From assembly GCF_014269395.1 (NCBI RefSeq), contig NZ_JACOGK010000001.1, positions 1 to 64,000 of the forward strand: DNA of 64,000 bases, written 5' to 3'. The translations under genes and the position numbers were made by a program. Origin of the DNA: Megasphaera hominis (lineage in GTDB: Bacteria > Bacillota > Negativicutes > Veillonellales > Megasphaeraceae). The notes under the pieces were generated by a model, which saw only the letters and a list, made by a program, of their open reading frames with translations, searched no databases and had not been told where the DNA came from. Shown here one piece after another: positions 8,255-17,591 of this stretch (positions within the stretch are counted from its first letter, which is position 1; every line of letters starts with the position of its first letter).

Positions 8255-9499
8255 TCAGGTCCGGGTCAATTCGTACACCGTCACCTCGCGGGAACAAAGG
8301 ACACGGAAAGGCAGCCAATGGCCTGTACCTCTGTTGACGTAGCCATAGGAATTGCCCTGCTGATACAGACCGCGCAGGTATTTAAAGCCTACGGCCTGCA
8401 CGATGGGACCAATCGGTGCAAACTGGGCACCGTGTGTATGGCCGCTCATGGTCAAGGGCAGGTGGCGCGCAAAGGCTTCATCAAAAAAGTCCGGATGATG
8501 GGCCAAAAGAATTGTAAAAGCGCCGTCCGGAATTCCTGCCAGCGTCGCTTCCATGTAGCGTTTCCGTTCTGCATCATATAACGGTCCTACAGGGGCGAAG
8601 CTAAAATCCGCACCGGCAATATAAAACGGCGTCTGATCATTCCCGCTACAGCCGGCTAAGCCTTTGCCGCCGCCAGGACTGGCACAAAAATGACTGTTCC
8701 TGAGAATGCGTACAGGCGTTTCTTCCAGCATAGCTGTAATCGCCGCCAGACCGCGATAATATTCGTGGTTGCCATAACAAAAATCGATGCCGTCCGGAAA
8801 AAGGGACGCTGTCCGGTTGAGAACGTCGCGGCACTCGGGCAAACGGCTGATTTCGTCAATGAGGTCCCCCGTAATTTCCAGGCGGTTTACCTTTTCTGCT
8901 GCCACGCGGCGAATCGAAGTTTCTAGATCCTCTGTACTGAAGAAGTGGCCAATGTGCGTATCCGAAAGCTGGCCTATGCGATAGCCTTCAAGATAATCAG
9001 GTAAATTCGGAAAAGACAGCTTCTCCTTTGTCAAAGAAAGGTATTCTTCGCCTACGACATTGCCCAGAGCACTCGTTGCAATACCGGCAGCAGGGATGAC
9101 AAACATAGCGTCTTTAAGAAAATCGCGGCGCGACATGCCTGACGCAGCCGGTGCCGGTGCCTGCCCTGTCGGATTGCTCCGTTTCCACCACGTAATCAGA
9201 CGGTATACCGTAACGGGCAGGGCCACGGCAAGGAGCACGGGAAACACGAGCATAAATAAGAGAAACCAGCTCACTGAACCGAGGGCTCCGGCGTGCAACA
9301 ACGGAATCAGGGAGCTGCCACCGCTATAGGCCTGGCTGTATGCCGATAAAATAGCAGCACCGGCGGCGGAAAGGACGACCGTGCCTAAAATCCAGCGGCC
9401 CATATGCCTCCCCCGGCGCAGGTAGTTCCATAAAATGACGGACAGCACAGACACGACCGTCAGGATGATCATAAAATTGATGAAAAACATTCCCCTCAT
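8255..9499 (-). CDS. Membrane metallophosphoesterase with internal twin-arginine motif
   Basis: A 414-aa calcineurin-like phosphoesterase. Three or more hydrophobic segments occupy about residues 5-100. Then SGMSRRDFLKDAMFVIPAAGIATSAL (about 120-145, written here as a region rather than a cleavage claim) looks like a twin-arginine signal placed inside the protein. The catalytic domain has QLSDTHIGH, ITGDLID, YGNHEYY, LAHHP and SGHTHGAQ, all five metallophosphoesterase blocks. Similar YkuE/YaeI proteins act at the membrane, some on lipid substrates. It starts directly after the mutY stop, so the two form an operon. Confidence 0.8.
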   Translation of the reverse strand: MRGMFFINFMIILTVVSVLSVILWNYLRRGRHMGRWILGTVVLSAAGAAILSAYSQAYSGGSSLIPLLHAGALGSVSWFLLFMLVFPVLLAVALPVTVYRLITWWKRSNPTGQAPAPAASGMSRRDFLKDAMFVIPAAGIATSALGNVVGEEYLSLTKEKLSFPNLPDYLEGYRIGQLSDTHIGHFFSTEDLETSIRRVAAEKVNRLEITGDLIDEISRLPECRDVLNRTASLFPDGIDFCYGNHEYYRGLAAITAMLEETPVRILRNSHFCASPGGGKGLAGCSGNDQTPFYIAGADFSFAPVGPLYDAERKRYMEATLAGIPDGAFTILLAHHPDFFDEAFARHLPLTMSGHTHGAQFAPIGPIVQAVGFKYLRGLYQQGNSYGYVNRGTGHWLPFRVLCSREVTVYELTRT

Positions 9500-9501
9500 A
9501 T

Positions 9502-10572
9502 TTATACCATGGCAGTGATCTTACCATGCGGCCCGGCCCAGGGCACATCGGTGTAGCAAGACCGGTCCAGCCACTGCCAATCCTCCTTTGTCTCTAATGT
9601 ACCACCTGTACATTCGGCCGTATAGATGGTCATTTGCCAAATCTTATGAGAAAAGACGTGCCGCAAGGTACCAATAGGCTGGTCGTCTATCGCCACAGAA
9701 AGGCCCAGATCCTGTACGAGGCGCTGTACGGCCTCAAGGCCTGCTTCGCCGGCACCTACGGCATTGGGGAATTCCCACATGGACGCCAATAAGCCTTTAG
9801 ACGGGCGCCGGTGCAAAAGCCAGCGCTGGCCGCCGGCAACGGCGACGACGGTAATCTCTTCTACAGGCACGTGCTTGCGTGTAAGCCGCACAGGCAGTTC
9901 CGTTTCCTTGCCCAGTGCCCGGGCACCGCAGCGTTTCTGTAAGGGGCAGGCGTCACAGCGCGGATGCTTGGGAATACAGACGGTTGCACCCAAATCCATG
10001 AGAGCTTCATTGAAATCTCCCGGCGCATCGGGCGGCACCTGTTCAGCTGCCAAGGCCGTAACGGATTTTTTCACCTTAGCCGATAAAATATTGTCTTCTA
10101 TTACGTAAAGGCGGGCAAAAATACGCAAGACATTGCCATCTACAGCCGGTACGGGTTTCTTATAGGCAATGCTCAGGACGGCCCCGGCCGTATAGTCGCC
10201 GACGCCCTTTAAGGACCGCATGCCTGCCAGTGTATCGGGCACCTTGCCGCCATATTCGCGCTGCACTTCACACACGGCGTCGTGAAGGTTGCGGGCCCGC
10301 GAATAATAGCCCAGTCCCTGCCATTGCCGCAGGACATCGTCTTCTGACGCTGCCGCCAGCGCCTGCACCGTAGGAAAGCGGTCCATCCAGCTTTCATAGT
10401 ATGGCCGTACGGCTTCTACCTTCGTCTGCTGCAGCATGATTTCCGATACCCACACCTTATAGGGATCGCGCGGCACTGTGCGCCACGGCAAATCCCGCCG
10501 GTTGGCATAGAACCAGTGGAGCAACAGCTGCGCCCACTGGCCCGGATCTATCTTTTTTATTTCTTTGGTCAT
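9502..10572 (-). CDS. mutY: A/G-specific adenine DNA glycosylase MutY
   Basis: Removes adenine mispaired with 8-oxoguanine. 356 aa. It has the HhH-GPD region (LPWRTVPRDPYKVWVSEIMLQQTKVEAV; LKGVGDYTAGAVLSIAY; PAVDGNVLR with the catalytic Asp). The four iron-sulfur cysteines follow in the spacing C-6-C-2-C-5-C (CIPKHPRCDACPLQKRC). A NUDIX-like C-terminal domain recognises 8-oxoG (LHRRPSKGLLASMWEFPN). The longer frame from 10599 is rejected because GAGG lies 6 bp before the ATG at 10572. A metallophosphoesterase gene follows without gap. Confidence 0.92.
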   Translation of the reverse strand: MTKEIKKIDPGQWAQLLLHWFYANRRDLPWRTVPRDPYKVWVSEIMLQQTKVEAVRPYYESWMDRFPTVQALAAASEDDVLRQWQGLGYYSRARNLHDAVCEVQREYGGKVPDTLAGMRSLKGVGDYTAGAVLSIAYKKPVPAVDGNVLRIFARLYVIEDNILSAKVKKSVTALAAEQVPPDAPGDFNEALMDLGATVCIPKHPRCDACPLQKRCGARALGKETELPVRLTRKHVPVEEITVVAVAGGQRWLLHRRPSKGLLASMWEFPNAVGAGEAGLEAVQRLVQDLGLSVAIDDQPIGTLRHVFSHKIWQMTIYTAECTGGTLETKEDWQWLDRSCYTDVPWAGPHGKITAMV

Positions 10573-10696
10573 AATTACCTCGTTGAAAAAGAATTTCAAT
10601 TACTTGTATTCGTTCAATATCAATTATAGCATATTTCAAAAAGCGTATGTCTATGCTACAATAGAATATGAGTATTAGAAAAGGAGCCGGCTAGCC

Positions 10697-11506
10697 ATGG
10701 AACAAAATCCCTTTACGCACACGTTAGAATATAATTTGGATTTGGGCAAGACAAAACCTGATACGGTACATCGTCATGAAAAATACTGCCCCTTTTGCGA
10801 CGTAAAGAACCTGAAGAACGTCCTTGAAACACGGGGTCATATGATTTGGCTGGAAAATGCCTTTCCCGTGCTCAAAGATTGCTGGCAGACACTGATCATC
10901 GAAACGGATGACTGCGACGGTGAATTTTCTGAATACGACCCGGCCTACGCTGTCGAAATGATCCGCTTTGGCTTGGAAAAATGGCATCAGGTGCAGGCTA
11001 TGGACCGCTTCCGGTCCGTTGTCTTCTACCGTAACCACGGCTACATGTCCGGCGGTACAATTCATCATCCCCATTCGCAGATTGTCGGCCTGGAAAAATA
11101 CGACTACCACGACGACGTCAAGCTTTATCATCTGCAAGGGCATCCGGTACTGCAGAGTCCGGGCATTGAAGTCAACCTTTCCGCCCGGCCCATTATCGGC
11201 TTCTACGAAGTCAATCTGATTCTCAGTGACGACGCGCAGCTGCCCCTTTTTGTACACTATATGCAGATCGTTTCCCACTTCATGATTCACGATTTCGTAT
11301 GGCACAATGAAAGCTATAATATCTTCTTTTATACCTTTCCTGACGATCCTAAATTATACGTCAAGATTGTGCCCCGTTTTCTGACCAACCCTTTATACGT
11401 TGGCTATATGATTCCCCAGACGGCCAATGAAGGCCATCGCAACCGTTTTATCGAACGATTACAGAAAGCTCTGGCTGCAGCTTCAAACCAGCCAGAAAGG
11501 AAATAA
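10697..11506 (+). CDS. DUF4931/GalT-like HIT-superfamily protein
   Basis: A 269-aa protein of the galactose-1-phosphate uridylyltransferase-like fold (DUF4931). The CPFC pair near residue 31 probably binds zinc. GGTIHHPHSQIVG near residue 118 is the HIT-type histidine triad region; a nucleotide intermediate on His is expected from the family. The substrate is unknown and no galactose genes are close by. It is followed 6 bp later by a metallophosphoesterase and then a small gene, forming a three-gene operon. Confidence 0.75.
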   Translation: MEQNPFTHTLEYNLDLGKTKPDTVHRHEKYCPFCDVKNLKNVLETRGHMIWLENAFPVLKDCWQTLIIETDDCDGEFSEYDPAYAVEMIRFGLEKWHQVQAMDRFRSVVFYRNHGYMSGGTIHHPHSQIVGLEKYDYHDDVKLYHLQGHPVLQSPGIEVNLSARPIIGFYEVNLILSDDAQLPLFVHYMQIVSHFMIHDFVWHNESYNIFFYTFPDDPKLYVKIVPRFLTNPLYVGYMIPQTANEGHRNRFIERLQKALAAASNQPERK

Positions 11507-11512
11507 CAGGTT

Positions 11513-12250
11513 ATGCGTTTATTTGCAATAGGAGATTTACACTTATCCGGCAATCCGCCACGCAAGCCGATGGATGTGTTCAGTCCCCGCTGGATTAACC
11601 ATTGGCAGCGCATTAAGGACGATTGGAACGAGCGAGTCAGCGAAGACGATACGGTCCTCATTGCCGGCGATACGTCGTGGGCCATGCATTTGGCAGAAGC
11701 CCAGGAGGACCTCGATGAAATCCGGGCCTTGCCGGGACACAAGATCATCATCCGCGGTAATCATGATTTCTGGTGGGAAAGCGCCGGCAAGCTCAACCGT
11801 CAGGAAGACCCGGAAAACCACATGTATTACCTGCACGGCAGTGCGCCTATTACCATTGACGACGGCCGCATCGCCATTTGCGGCACCCATGGCTGGATTT
11901 GCCCGGGCGATATTCATTACCAGGAAGAAAAGGATGCCAAACCCTACCGGCGCGAGCTCCTGCGTGTAGAACGCTGCCTGGAAGAAGCACAAAAGCTGAA
12001 TTGTGAACACATCATCGTGCTCCTCCACTACCCGCCCGTGTGCGACCTTACCAAGCCCAGCGGTTTTACAGAGCTCCTGGAAAAATACAAGGTGCCCCTT
12101 TGCATTTTCGGCCACCTCCACGGCATGCAGCCAAACACCATGTTCCCGCGCCTTTATAACGGCACACTGCTGCATCTCGTCTCTGCTGATTACCGCGATT
12201 GTTCCCTCTTGGAAGTAAAATTTGATGCTGAAGGAGCCGCCTTACGATGA
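11513..12250 (+). CDS. Cytosolic metallophosphoesterase (COG1768-like)
   Basis: A 245-aa soluble phosphoesterase. Metal-site blocks are visible: AIGDLHLSG at the start, LIAGDTSWAM, IRGNHDFWW, IVLLHYPP and IFGHLHG. The protein has no signal peptide, so it acts in the cytoplasm. The substrate is unknown. It sits between the DUF4931 gene (6 bp gap) and a 76-codon gene that starts in an ATGA overlap with its stop, so all three are likely translated together. Confidence 0.8.
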   Translation: MRLFAIGDLHLSGNPPRKPMDVFSPRWINHWQRIKDDWNERVSEDDTVLIAGDTSWAMHLAEAQEDLDEIRALPGHKIIIRGNHDFWWESAGKLNRQEDPENHMYYLHGSAPITIDDGRIAICGTHGWICPGDIHYQEEKDAKPYRRELLRVERCLEEAQKLNCEHIIVLLHYPPVCDLTKPSGFTELLEKYKVPLCIFGHLHGMQPNTMFPRLYNGTLLHLVSADYRDCSLLEVKFDAEGAALR

Positions 12251-12477
12251 GTCAAATAGCAAAGAAACACCTCCTCGCCGGCATTATCTTCGGTGACCGG
12301 GAAAACAACGAATACATTTACCTGCCTGGCGGCGAAGTCGGTACGGATAAGCCCATGTGCATTTACGAGCACGACGGCCAGCGCGACGATATCGACCTCG
12401 ACGAAGCAGGCTATTTGGTCGAACATCTGATCCTCAAAAAATGCAGTCATCCCTCACTGGGAAACCGCTCGTTTTAG
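12247..12477 (+). CDS. Small hypothetical protein
   Basis: A 76-aa acidic protein with no recognised family. It begins MSQIAKKHLLAGIIFGDRENNEYIYLPGGE. Translation is probably coupled to the preceding phosphoesterase through an ATGA overlap, and a strong terminator follows the stop. These contexts support a real gene although the function is unknown. Confidence 0.6.
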   Translation: MSQIAKKHLLAGIIFGDRENNEYIYLPGGEVGTDKPMCIYEHDGQRDDIDLDEAGYLVEHLILKKCSHPSLGNRSF

Positions 12478-12482
12478 AAATG

Positions 12483-12527
12483 AAAAAGCTGTGCAAGAAG
12501 AATTTTTTACTTCTTGCACAGCTTTTT
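12483..12527. terminator. Bidirectional terminator
   Basis: AAAAAGCTGTGCAAGAAG (12483-12500) pairs perfectly with its complement at 12510-12527. A and T runs on both sides allow it to end the plus-strand operon and the minus-strand histidine kinase transcript. Confidence 0.9.
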
Positions 12528-12608
12528 AGTTTTTCCTAAAACTCCCCATTGGCGAGAACCGGACGGCTGCAAAAGCGGCCAGGTCTCAAAAGATGCAGTT
12601 CACTTTTT

Positions 12609-14156
12609 CTATTTTGCTGCCGCCAGGGTAAACCAGAAGGTTACGCCGTCTGTCTCGTTGCGGACGCCGTATTTCTGGCCGTGCCGTTCGACGAGGGCGG
12701 CGACGATGCCCAGACCCAGGCCGTGACCGCCAAAGACACGCTGTGGCTGCCGCGTACGGGCTGCATCGACCTTGTAGAAAGGCTCCCAAATGCGGGACTG
12801 ATCGGCCGCTGCAATTTGAATGCCCTGATTGTAAATGCTGATCACATAATGATCGCCTTCGCGGACAGCAGAAACGTCGATTTTCTTGCCGATGTCTGTA
12901 TAATCAATGGCATTGGACAAGAGATTACTCATGACGGTATCGATTCGTTCGGGATCGCCATAGACCTCCATAGCGTCCGGGAAATGGCTGGTAATATTGA
13001 TTTGCTTATCCTTAATGACGCCGTCAAAACGATAGCGCAATTCTTCTGCTAAGGCCGGGAAATCAAACTCCGTCATTTCAATACGGAAAGAACCCGTTTC
13101 CAAGCGCGACAGGTTGAGCAAATCCTTTACCAAATGATCCATCTTTTCCGTTTCACTATGGATAACACGGCAATACCGCTTGCGCGTTTCTTCCGAGATA
13201 TCCAGGCTGTCCAGTCCTTCGGCGTAGCCCTGAATGAGGGCCAGGGGCGTCTTTAGCTCGTGAGAAACAGCTGAAATAAAGGCCTTGCGCATTTCTTCAA
13301 TTTCGTTAGCCTTTTGGAGCTGTACTTCCAGCTCGTTATTGGCCTGCTTGAGTTCATTCAAGGCCGTATCAAGCTGCGTTGAGAGCTCATTCAAGCTGCG
13401 CCCGAGTTCGCCGATTTCATCGCTTCTGGTATCGGTCCACTTCTTGGAAAAATCCAAATGGGCCATCGCCACGGAGAGCTGCTTCAGCTTGAGGAGCGGC
13501 CGCGTCAGGCGGTTGGTACAGAAGATAGCGCCGATGATGGCAATGACCAGCCAAATGAGGCTGCAAATGATGACGAACTGCTGCACCACTGCCACCGTTG
13601 CTTCCATAGGTTCCATAGGCTGTGTAACGATGACGTACGCGTCGTTACCACTGGGCCAAAGGATACTCATGAAACGGACATGATCTTCATCGCCATCAAA
13701 AAAGACGCGCCGCAGATCTGACTGGGGCAATTTTTCACCATTAAACAGCTTTCGCATGAGTTCCACATGACGGGGCGTCTTGAAATCCTCCGTTTTGGTG
13801 TCTTCCGTTCGCTGCGGTGCTTCGGCAGTAACGACATTTTCCGAATCAAAATGAGGCTTGCCGACGACAGCCTTGCGGTCCGGCCGGGACGAATAGACGA
13901 GAGTCCCCTTATCGACGATGAAGACAGCCGCACCGCCTTGCTGGCTGATCTGGTCGAATTCATCGACATAATTGGCTTCTCCCTTCTCGTAAAGGCTGGC
14001 TATGACCTGGGACATAGACACGAGGGTATCCTTTTTATAGTGGAAATAAAAAGGCGTAAAGCCCATGCCCACGGCAATCATGAGCAGCAGGGAAAAGACG
14101 ATGGTAAAGGCCGAGAGGATCAGGCAAATTTTCTTACGCAGAGAAAGTCGTATCAT
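12609..14156 (-). CDS. Sensor histidine kinase
   Basis: A 515-aa membrane sensor kinase. One membrane segment is near residues 9-31 and a second near 190-212, enclosing an extracytoplasmic sensor domain of about 155 residues. A HAMP region and coiled coil follow, then the H-box SHELKTPLALIQGYAEGL with the phospho-accepting His, the N-box LLSNAIDY, and the G2 box GHGLGLGI. It is translationally coupled (ATGA overlap) to the response regulator upstream. The signal is not evident from the sensor domain. It is the last gene of a transcript that begins with the folate genes. Confidence 0.9.
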   Translation of the reverse strand: MIRLSLRKKICLILSAFTIVFSLLLMIAVGMGFTPFYFHYKKDTLVSMSQVIASLYEKGEANYVDEFDQISQQGGAAVFIVDKGTLVYSSRPDRKAVVGKPHFDSENVVTAEAPQRTEDTKTEDFKTPRHVELMRKLFNGEKLPQSDLRRVFFDGDEDHVRFMSILWPSGNDAYVIVTQPMEPMEATVAVVQQFVIICSLIWLVIAIIGAIFCTNRLTRPLLKLKQLSVAMAHLDFSKKWTDTRSDEIGELGRSLNELSTQLDTALNELKQANNELEVQLQKANEIEEMRKAFISAVSHELKTPLALIQGYAEGLDSLDISEETRKRYCRVIHSETEKMDHLVKDLLNLSRLETGSFRIEMTEFDFPALAEELRYRFDGVIKDKQINITSHFPDAMEVYGDPERIDTVMSNLLSNAIDYTDIGKKIDVSAVREGDHYVISIYNQGIQIAAADQSRIWEPFYKVDAARTRQPQRVFGGHGLGLGIVAALVERHGQKYGVRNETDGVTFWFTLAAAK

Positions 14157-14821
14157 TTTTCTTCATAGCGATAGCCGTAGCCGCGCACGGTTTTGATGAG
14201 GCTGCCCTTGTCACCGAGCTTGATACGCAGGCGGTTAATATGCGTATCGACTGTACGCAGGTCCCCATAGTAGTCGTAATTCCATACCTTGTTCAAGATC
14301 TGACGGCGGCTGAGGGCCTTGCCGGCATTGATCATTAAGTAATTGAGCAGCTTGTATTCTGTCGGGCTGAGATCGACGTTGTTACCGTCAATGACTACCT
14401 GATGGGCATCGCGGTCAATGGCTACGCCTTCTGAAGCCGTATGCTGCTGCTCTTCTTCCTGCTGGACGCGCCGCAAGAGAGCCTTAATCTTGGCGACGAG
14501 AATCTTCGGGCTAAAGGGTTTCGTAATATATTCGTCTACCCCCAGGTCATAGGCAAAGAGCTGGTCGATTTCTTCGCCCTTAGCCGTGAGCATCATGATC
14601 GGCACTGTCGATTCACGGCGGATTTCACGACATACGGTCCAGCCGTCATAAATAGGCATCATGACATCCAGGAGAATCAAGTCGGGATGTTCTGAATGAT
14701 ATTTTTCCAGAGCCACCTTGCCATCAGCTGCTTCGATAATTTCGTAGCCCTCGGGCTTGAGAAAATCGATGACCAATTGCCGCATGAGCTCTTCATCATC
14801 GGCGATTAAAATTTTTTCCAT
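14153..14821 (-). CDS. OmpR-family response regulator
   Basis: A 222-aa regulator with a receiver domain (ADDEE acidic pair, LILLDVMMP phospho-acceptor Asp near 53, LTAKG, YITKPF Lys) and a C-terminal winged helix (LNYLMINAGKALSRRQILNKVWNY, TVDTHINRLRIKLG). It pairs with the kinase that overlaps its stop. Its AGGAGG site lies inside folK and its ATG is 16 bp before the folK stop, so it is embedded in the folate operon. Confidence 0.93.
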   Translation of the reverse strand: MEKILIADDEELMRQLVIDFLKPEGYEIIEAADGKVALEKYHSEHPDLILLDVMMPIYDGWTVCREIRRESTVPIMMLTAKGEEIDQLFAYDLGVDEYITKPFSPKILVAKIKALLRRVQQEEEQQHTASEGVAIDRDAHQVVIDGNNVDLSPTEYKLLNYLMINAGKALSRRQILNKVWNYDYYGDLRTVDTHINRLRIKLGDKGSLIKTVRGYGYRYEEK

Positions 14822-15309
14822 AAATAACCTCCTTCTGCTTTGACCACCGCATTCCGTTCAGGCAATTCTTGTAGCCACGCGTTAAGCGGGCGGTTTTGGA
14901 TCACGAGGTCAGGTGCTATGTCTTGCAGCGGCACGAGAACAAAGGCGCGCTGCGTCAGATACGGATGTGGTAATTGCAAATCAGGGCTGGCACAGGTCAC
15001 ATCCGGACTGTACACCAGGTCTATATCGATCGTACGGGCGCCCCATTTTTCGTGGCGCTCGCGGCCGCCGTGGGCTTCGATGGCCTGGCACAGGCGCAGC
15101 AGTGCTTCTGCGGTCAGCGACGTACGAACAGCCGCACAGGTATTGAGAAAGGGTGGCTGGTCCGTCTTTCCCCACGGCGGTGTTTCATAATACGGTGAAA
15201 CGGCCGTAAGTGTCACCTCCGGTGCTTGCCGCAACTCATCTAAGGCCCGTGTCAAAGCCTGCACCTTATCACCGAGGTTCGTGCCCAAGCTGAGATATAC
15301 AGTGATCAT
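14806..15309 (-). CDS. folK: 2-amino-4-hydroxy-6-hydroxymethyldihydropteridine pyrophosphokinase
   Basis: FolK, 167 aa, transfers pyrophosphate from ATP to hydroxymethyl-dihydropterin in folate synthesis. Signature parts are YLSLGTNLGDK at the start, PPWGKTDQPPFLN in the middle and WGARTIDIDLVY with the Mg-binding Asp residues. It starts in an ATGA overlap with folB and its 3' end overlaps the response regulator by 16 bp. Confidence 0.93.
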   Translation of the reverse strand: MITVYLSLGTNLGDKVQALTRALDELRQAPEVTLTAVSPYYETPPWGKTDQPPFLNTCAAVRTSLTAEALLRLCQAIEAHGGRERHEKWGARTIDIDLVYSPDVTCASPDLQLPHPYLTQRAFVLVPLQDIAPDLVIQNRPLNAWLQELPERNAVVKAEGGYLWKKF

Positions 15310-15668
15310 GACCGTTCCCGGCGAATGACGAAGAGCACATCGTCAAAATGACCATCAATAGGCGCCTGTGGCTTGTGGAGCGTTACTTCTACGGCCTGGA
15401 CGAGGCTGTATTCAGCAAGAATCGCCCGGGCAATGACGGCGGCAACTTTTTCAATAAGCTTATACGGATCGCCTTCGACGATTTTCTGGATCGTGCCGTA
15501 TACAGCGCTGTAATCGACTGTTTCATTGATCGAATCCGTTTCTTCTGCACGGGACGCGTCAAATTCCAGTGTTACGTCTACAGAAAAAGGCTGTCCTTTC
15601 CGCGTTTCTTCCGGAAATACACCGTGATAGCCATAGAAATGTAAGCCTTTTAATACGATTTTATCCAT
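15306..15668 (-). CDS. folB: Dihydroneopterin aldolase
   Basis: FolB, 120 aa, splits 7,8-dihydroneopterin to hydroxymethyl-dihydropterin. It shows LKGLHFYGYHGVFPEE at the N-terminus, FSVDVTLEF and VEVTLHKPQAPI near the end. The open frame extends upstream to 15797, but those 43 residues are arginine-rich shadow of folP. AAGGATGG before the ATG at 15668 fixes the start. Confidence 0.92.
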   Translation of the reverse strand: MDKIVLKGLHFYGYHGVFPEETRKGQPFSVDVTLEFDASRAEETDSINETVDYSAVYGTIQKIVEGDPYKLIEKVAAVIARAILAEYSLVQAVEVTLHKPQAPIDGHFDDVLFVIRRERS

Positions 15669-15694
15669 AATTGTACCATCCTTATAGGGAAAAT

Positions 15695-16534
15695 TTATCT
15701 GCCTGCCAGGACATCTGCCATGGCGCACATACGGGCAATGGGACGGACGTCGTGAACGCGCACGATGGCGCAGCCGTCGAGGACACCGGCGACGCACGTA
15801 GCACCGGTACCTTCCATCCGTTCTGTTACGGGTAAATCAAGGACCTTGCCGATAAAGCCTTTGCGGCTCGTACCGAGGAGCAGGGGATACGGCAAAGCCG
15901 TCAATTCCTTCAAGTGCTGCAAGACATATATATTTTGCTCGCACGTTTTGCCAAAGCCAATACCCGGATCGGTAATAATCTGTTCCGGCAGCACACCGGC
16001 AGCAGCTGCAATGGCTGCCGAACGGGCAAAAAAGGCTTTCATATCTTCCATTATATCATCATAGTCCGTGCCAGACTGATTGTGCATGACTACTACGGGC
16101 ACACCGTGCTTGGCTGCTACGGCTGCCATCTGCCCCGGTTCCTGCGCATATTGGAGACCCCAAATATCGTTCATCATATGAGCACCGGCTGTCATGGCAT
16201 AATCTGCCGTTTCAGCCTTATACGTGTCGACGGAAATAGGCACCGGGCAATGTTCCACTAATTTAGGCAAAATGACCTGAAGCCGTTCTATTTCTTCAGC
16301 TGCCGAAAGGGGCGTAAAGCCTGGCCGCGACGATTCGGCACCAATATCGATAATATCGGCCCCGTCCTGTACCATTTCTTCCATATGGCGCAAAGCCGCA
16401 TCAATGGAATTCCATTTGCCGCCATCCGAAAAGGAATCGGGCGTAATATTGAGGATGCCCATGATGAGCGTTTTCTTACCAACTATCAAACGTTTTCCGT
16501 CAGACCAATGGTACTCGCGCATAAGATTAGTCAT
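15695..16534 (-). CDS. folP: Dihydropteroate synthase
   Basis: FolP, 279 aa, joins p-aminobenzoate to dihydropterin pyrophosphate and is the sulfonamide target. Diagnostic segments are GILNITPDSFSDGG, DIGAESSRPG, DPGIGFGKT and LLGTSRKGFI. Its start overlaps the folE stop by 8 bp. An alternative ATG four codons in is possible. Confidence 0.94.
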   Translation of the reverse strand: MTNLMREYHWSDGKRLIVGKKTLIMGILNITPDSFSDGGKWNSIDAALRHMEEMVQDGADIIDIGAESSRPGFTPLSAAEEIERLQVILPKLVEHCPVPISVDTYKAETADYAMTAGAHMMNDIWGLQYAQEPGQMAAVAAKHGVPVVVMHNQSGTDYDDIMEDMKAFFARSAAIAAAAGVLPEQIITDPGIGFGKTCEQNIYVLQHLKELTALPYPLLLGTSRKGFIGKVLDLPVTERMEGTGATCVAGVLDGCAIVRVHDVRPIARMCAMADVLAGR

Positions 16535-17138
16535 GATTTGCCCCCTTCATCAACAGCTTCCACGCTTCCCGTCCGGCTTCTGTACCTTCAGCCAGGCAGC
16601 CATAGGACGCCTGCGTGACAATATCCGAATCGCTCCCCTGCCGGTTGCGCATGGACAAACACAAATGTGTGCCCTGAACGATGACCAAGGCACCGTCTGC
16701 CTGCAGGCCTTCGGTTACAGCCTGGCAAATGTCAGCTGTAAAACGTTCCTGCAGCTGCGGCCGCCGGGCCAGGACATCAACAACTTCAGCAAAGTGACTG
16801 AAACCGGCAATTTTTCCCTCGTGCGGGCAATAGGCAATGGAAACGGTTCCGAAGAAAGGCAGGAGGTGATGCTCACAGATGGAATAAAACCGGATCTGAC
16901 GCACGGCGACCAGGCCATTCGACTCCGTTTCGATGAGACTGCCCCAGCGCGCCTTAGGATCCTCACGGAGGCCTGAAAAAAACTGACCAAAAGCTTCAGC
17001 CACACGGTACGGTGTTTTTTCCATACCGAGAGCCGTCAGGTCCAGTCCCAAGGCTTCGAGAAAATCCTGCATGGCCTGTACGGCCTTTTGATTGACACCG
17101 GACGCGTGGTCCGGCGTATACTTTGTACTATCTGTCAT
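16527..17138 (-). CDS. folE: GTP cyclohydrolase I (FolE, type I)
   Basis: FolE, 203 aa, converts GTP to dihydroneopterin triphosphate, the first step of folate synthesis. The zinc site is visible as SICEHHLLPFFG and, later, GTHLCLSMR. It leads the tight folE-folP-folB-folK order. Confidence 0.94.
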   Translation of the reverse strand: MTDSTKYTPDHASGVNQKAVQAMQDFLEALGLDLTALGMEKTPYRVAEAFGQFFSGLREDPKARWGSLIETESNGLVAVRQIRFYSICEHHLLPFFGTVSIAYCPHEGKIAGFSHFAEVVDVLARRPQLQERFTADICQAVTEGLQADGALVIVQGTHLCLSMRNRQGSDSDIVTQASYGCLAEGTEAGREAWKLLMKGANHD

Positions 17139-17180
17139 GTCATACTTCCTTTTTGATCCGGCCTAAAAGCCGGTACTTTT

Positions 17181-17579
17181 TTAGAGCTCAATATAATACG
17201 TAGCGATAAAAATCAGACCGCCGACGATAATCATGACCGGGCTGGCATATTGCTGCAGCGTCGATTGTTCATGATACAAATATATTTCTTCCGGCCGTGA
17301 CGGATTATAGCGCAAATCCACCGTGTCGCCGGCTTCAAAACTCCATTCGCTGTTGCCAAAGGTATAGCGTGCCGTGTACTGCTCATCATGGACAGAAAAG
17401 CGCACGACCGGATAATACATATCGCCGCTCTTATTCTTTTCTACGTCAAATTGCATAACTGTACCCGTAGCCGGCGCCGTGCAGTGACGTGTCAGGGCCC
17501 GCAGGCGCCAGCCGTGCCAAATGCCGACAGCAATAAAGAACACTCCGAGTACAGCAGGAACATAATAAAAGATAGACAT
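17181..17579 (-). CDS. DUF3592 membrane protein
   Basis: A 132-aa protein with membrane segments near residues 5-24 and 110-128. Between them lies a beta-rich region (TGTVMQFDVEKNKSG, YPVVRFSV, YNPSRPEEIYL) typical of DUF3592. The function of the family is not known. It lies between the ECF S-component and folE, 42 bp from folE, in the same direction. Confidence 0.7.
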   Translation of the reverse strand: MSIFYYVPAVLGVFFIAVGIWHGWRLRALTRHCTAPATGTVMQFDVEKNKSGDMYYPVVRFSVHDEQYTARYTFGNSEWSFEAGDTVDLRYNPSRPEEIYLYHEQSTLQQYASPVMIIVGGLIFIATYYIEL

Positions 17580-17591
17580 GGAAAAACTCCT

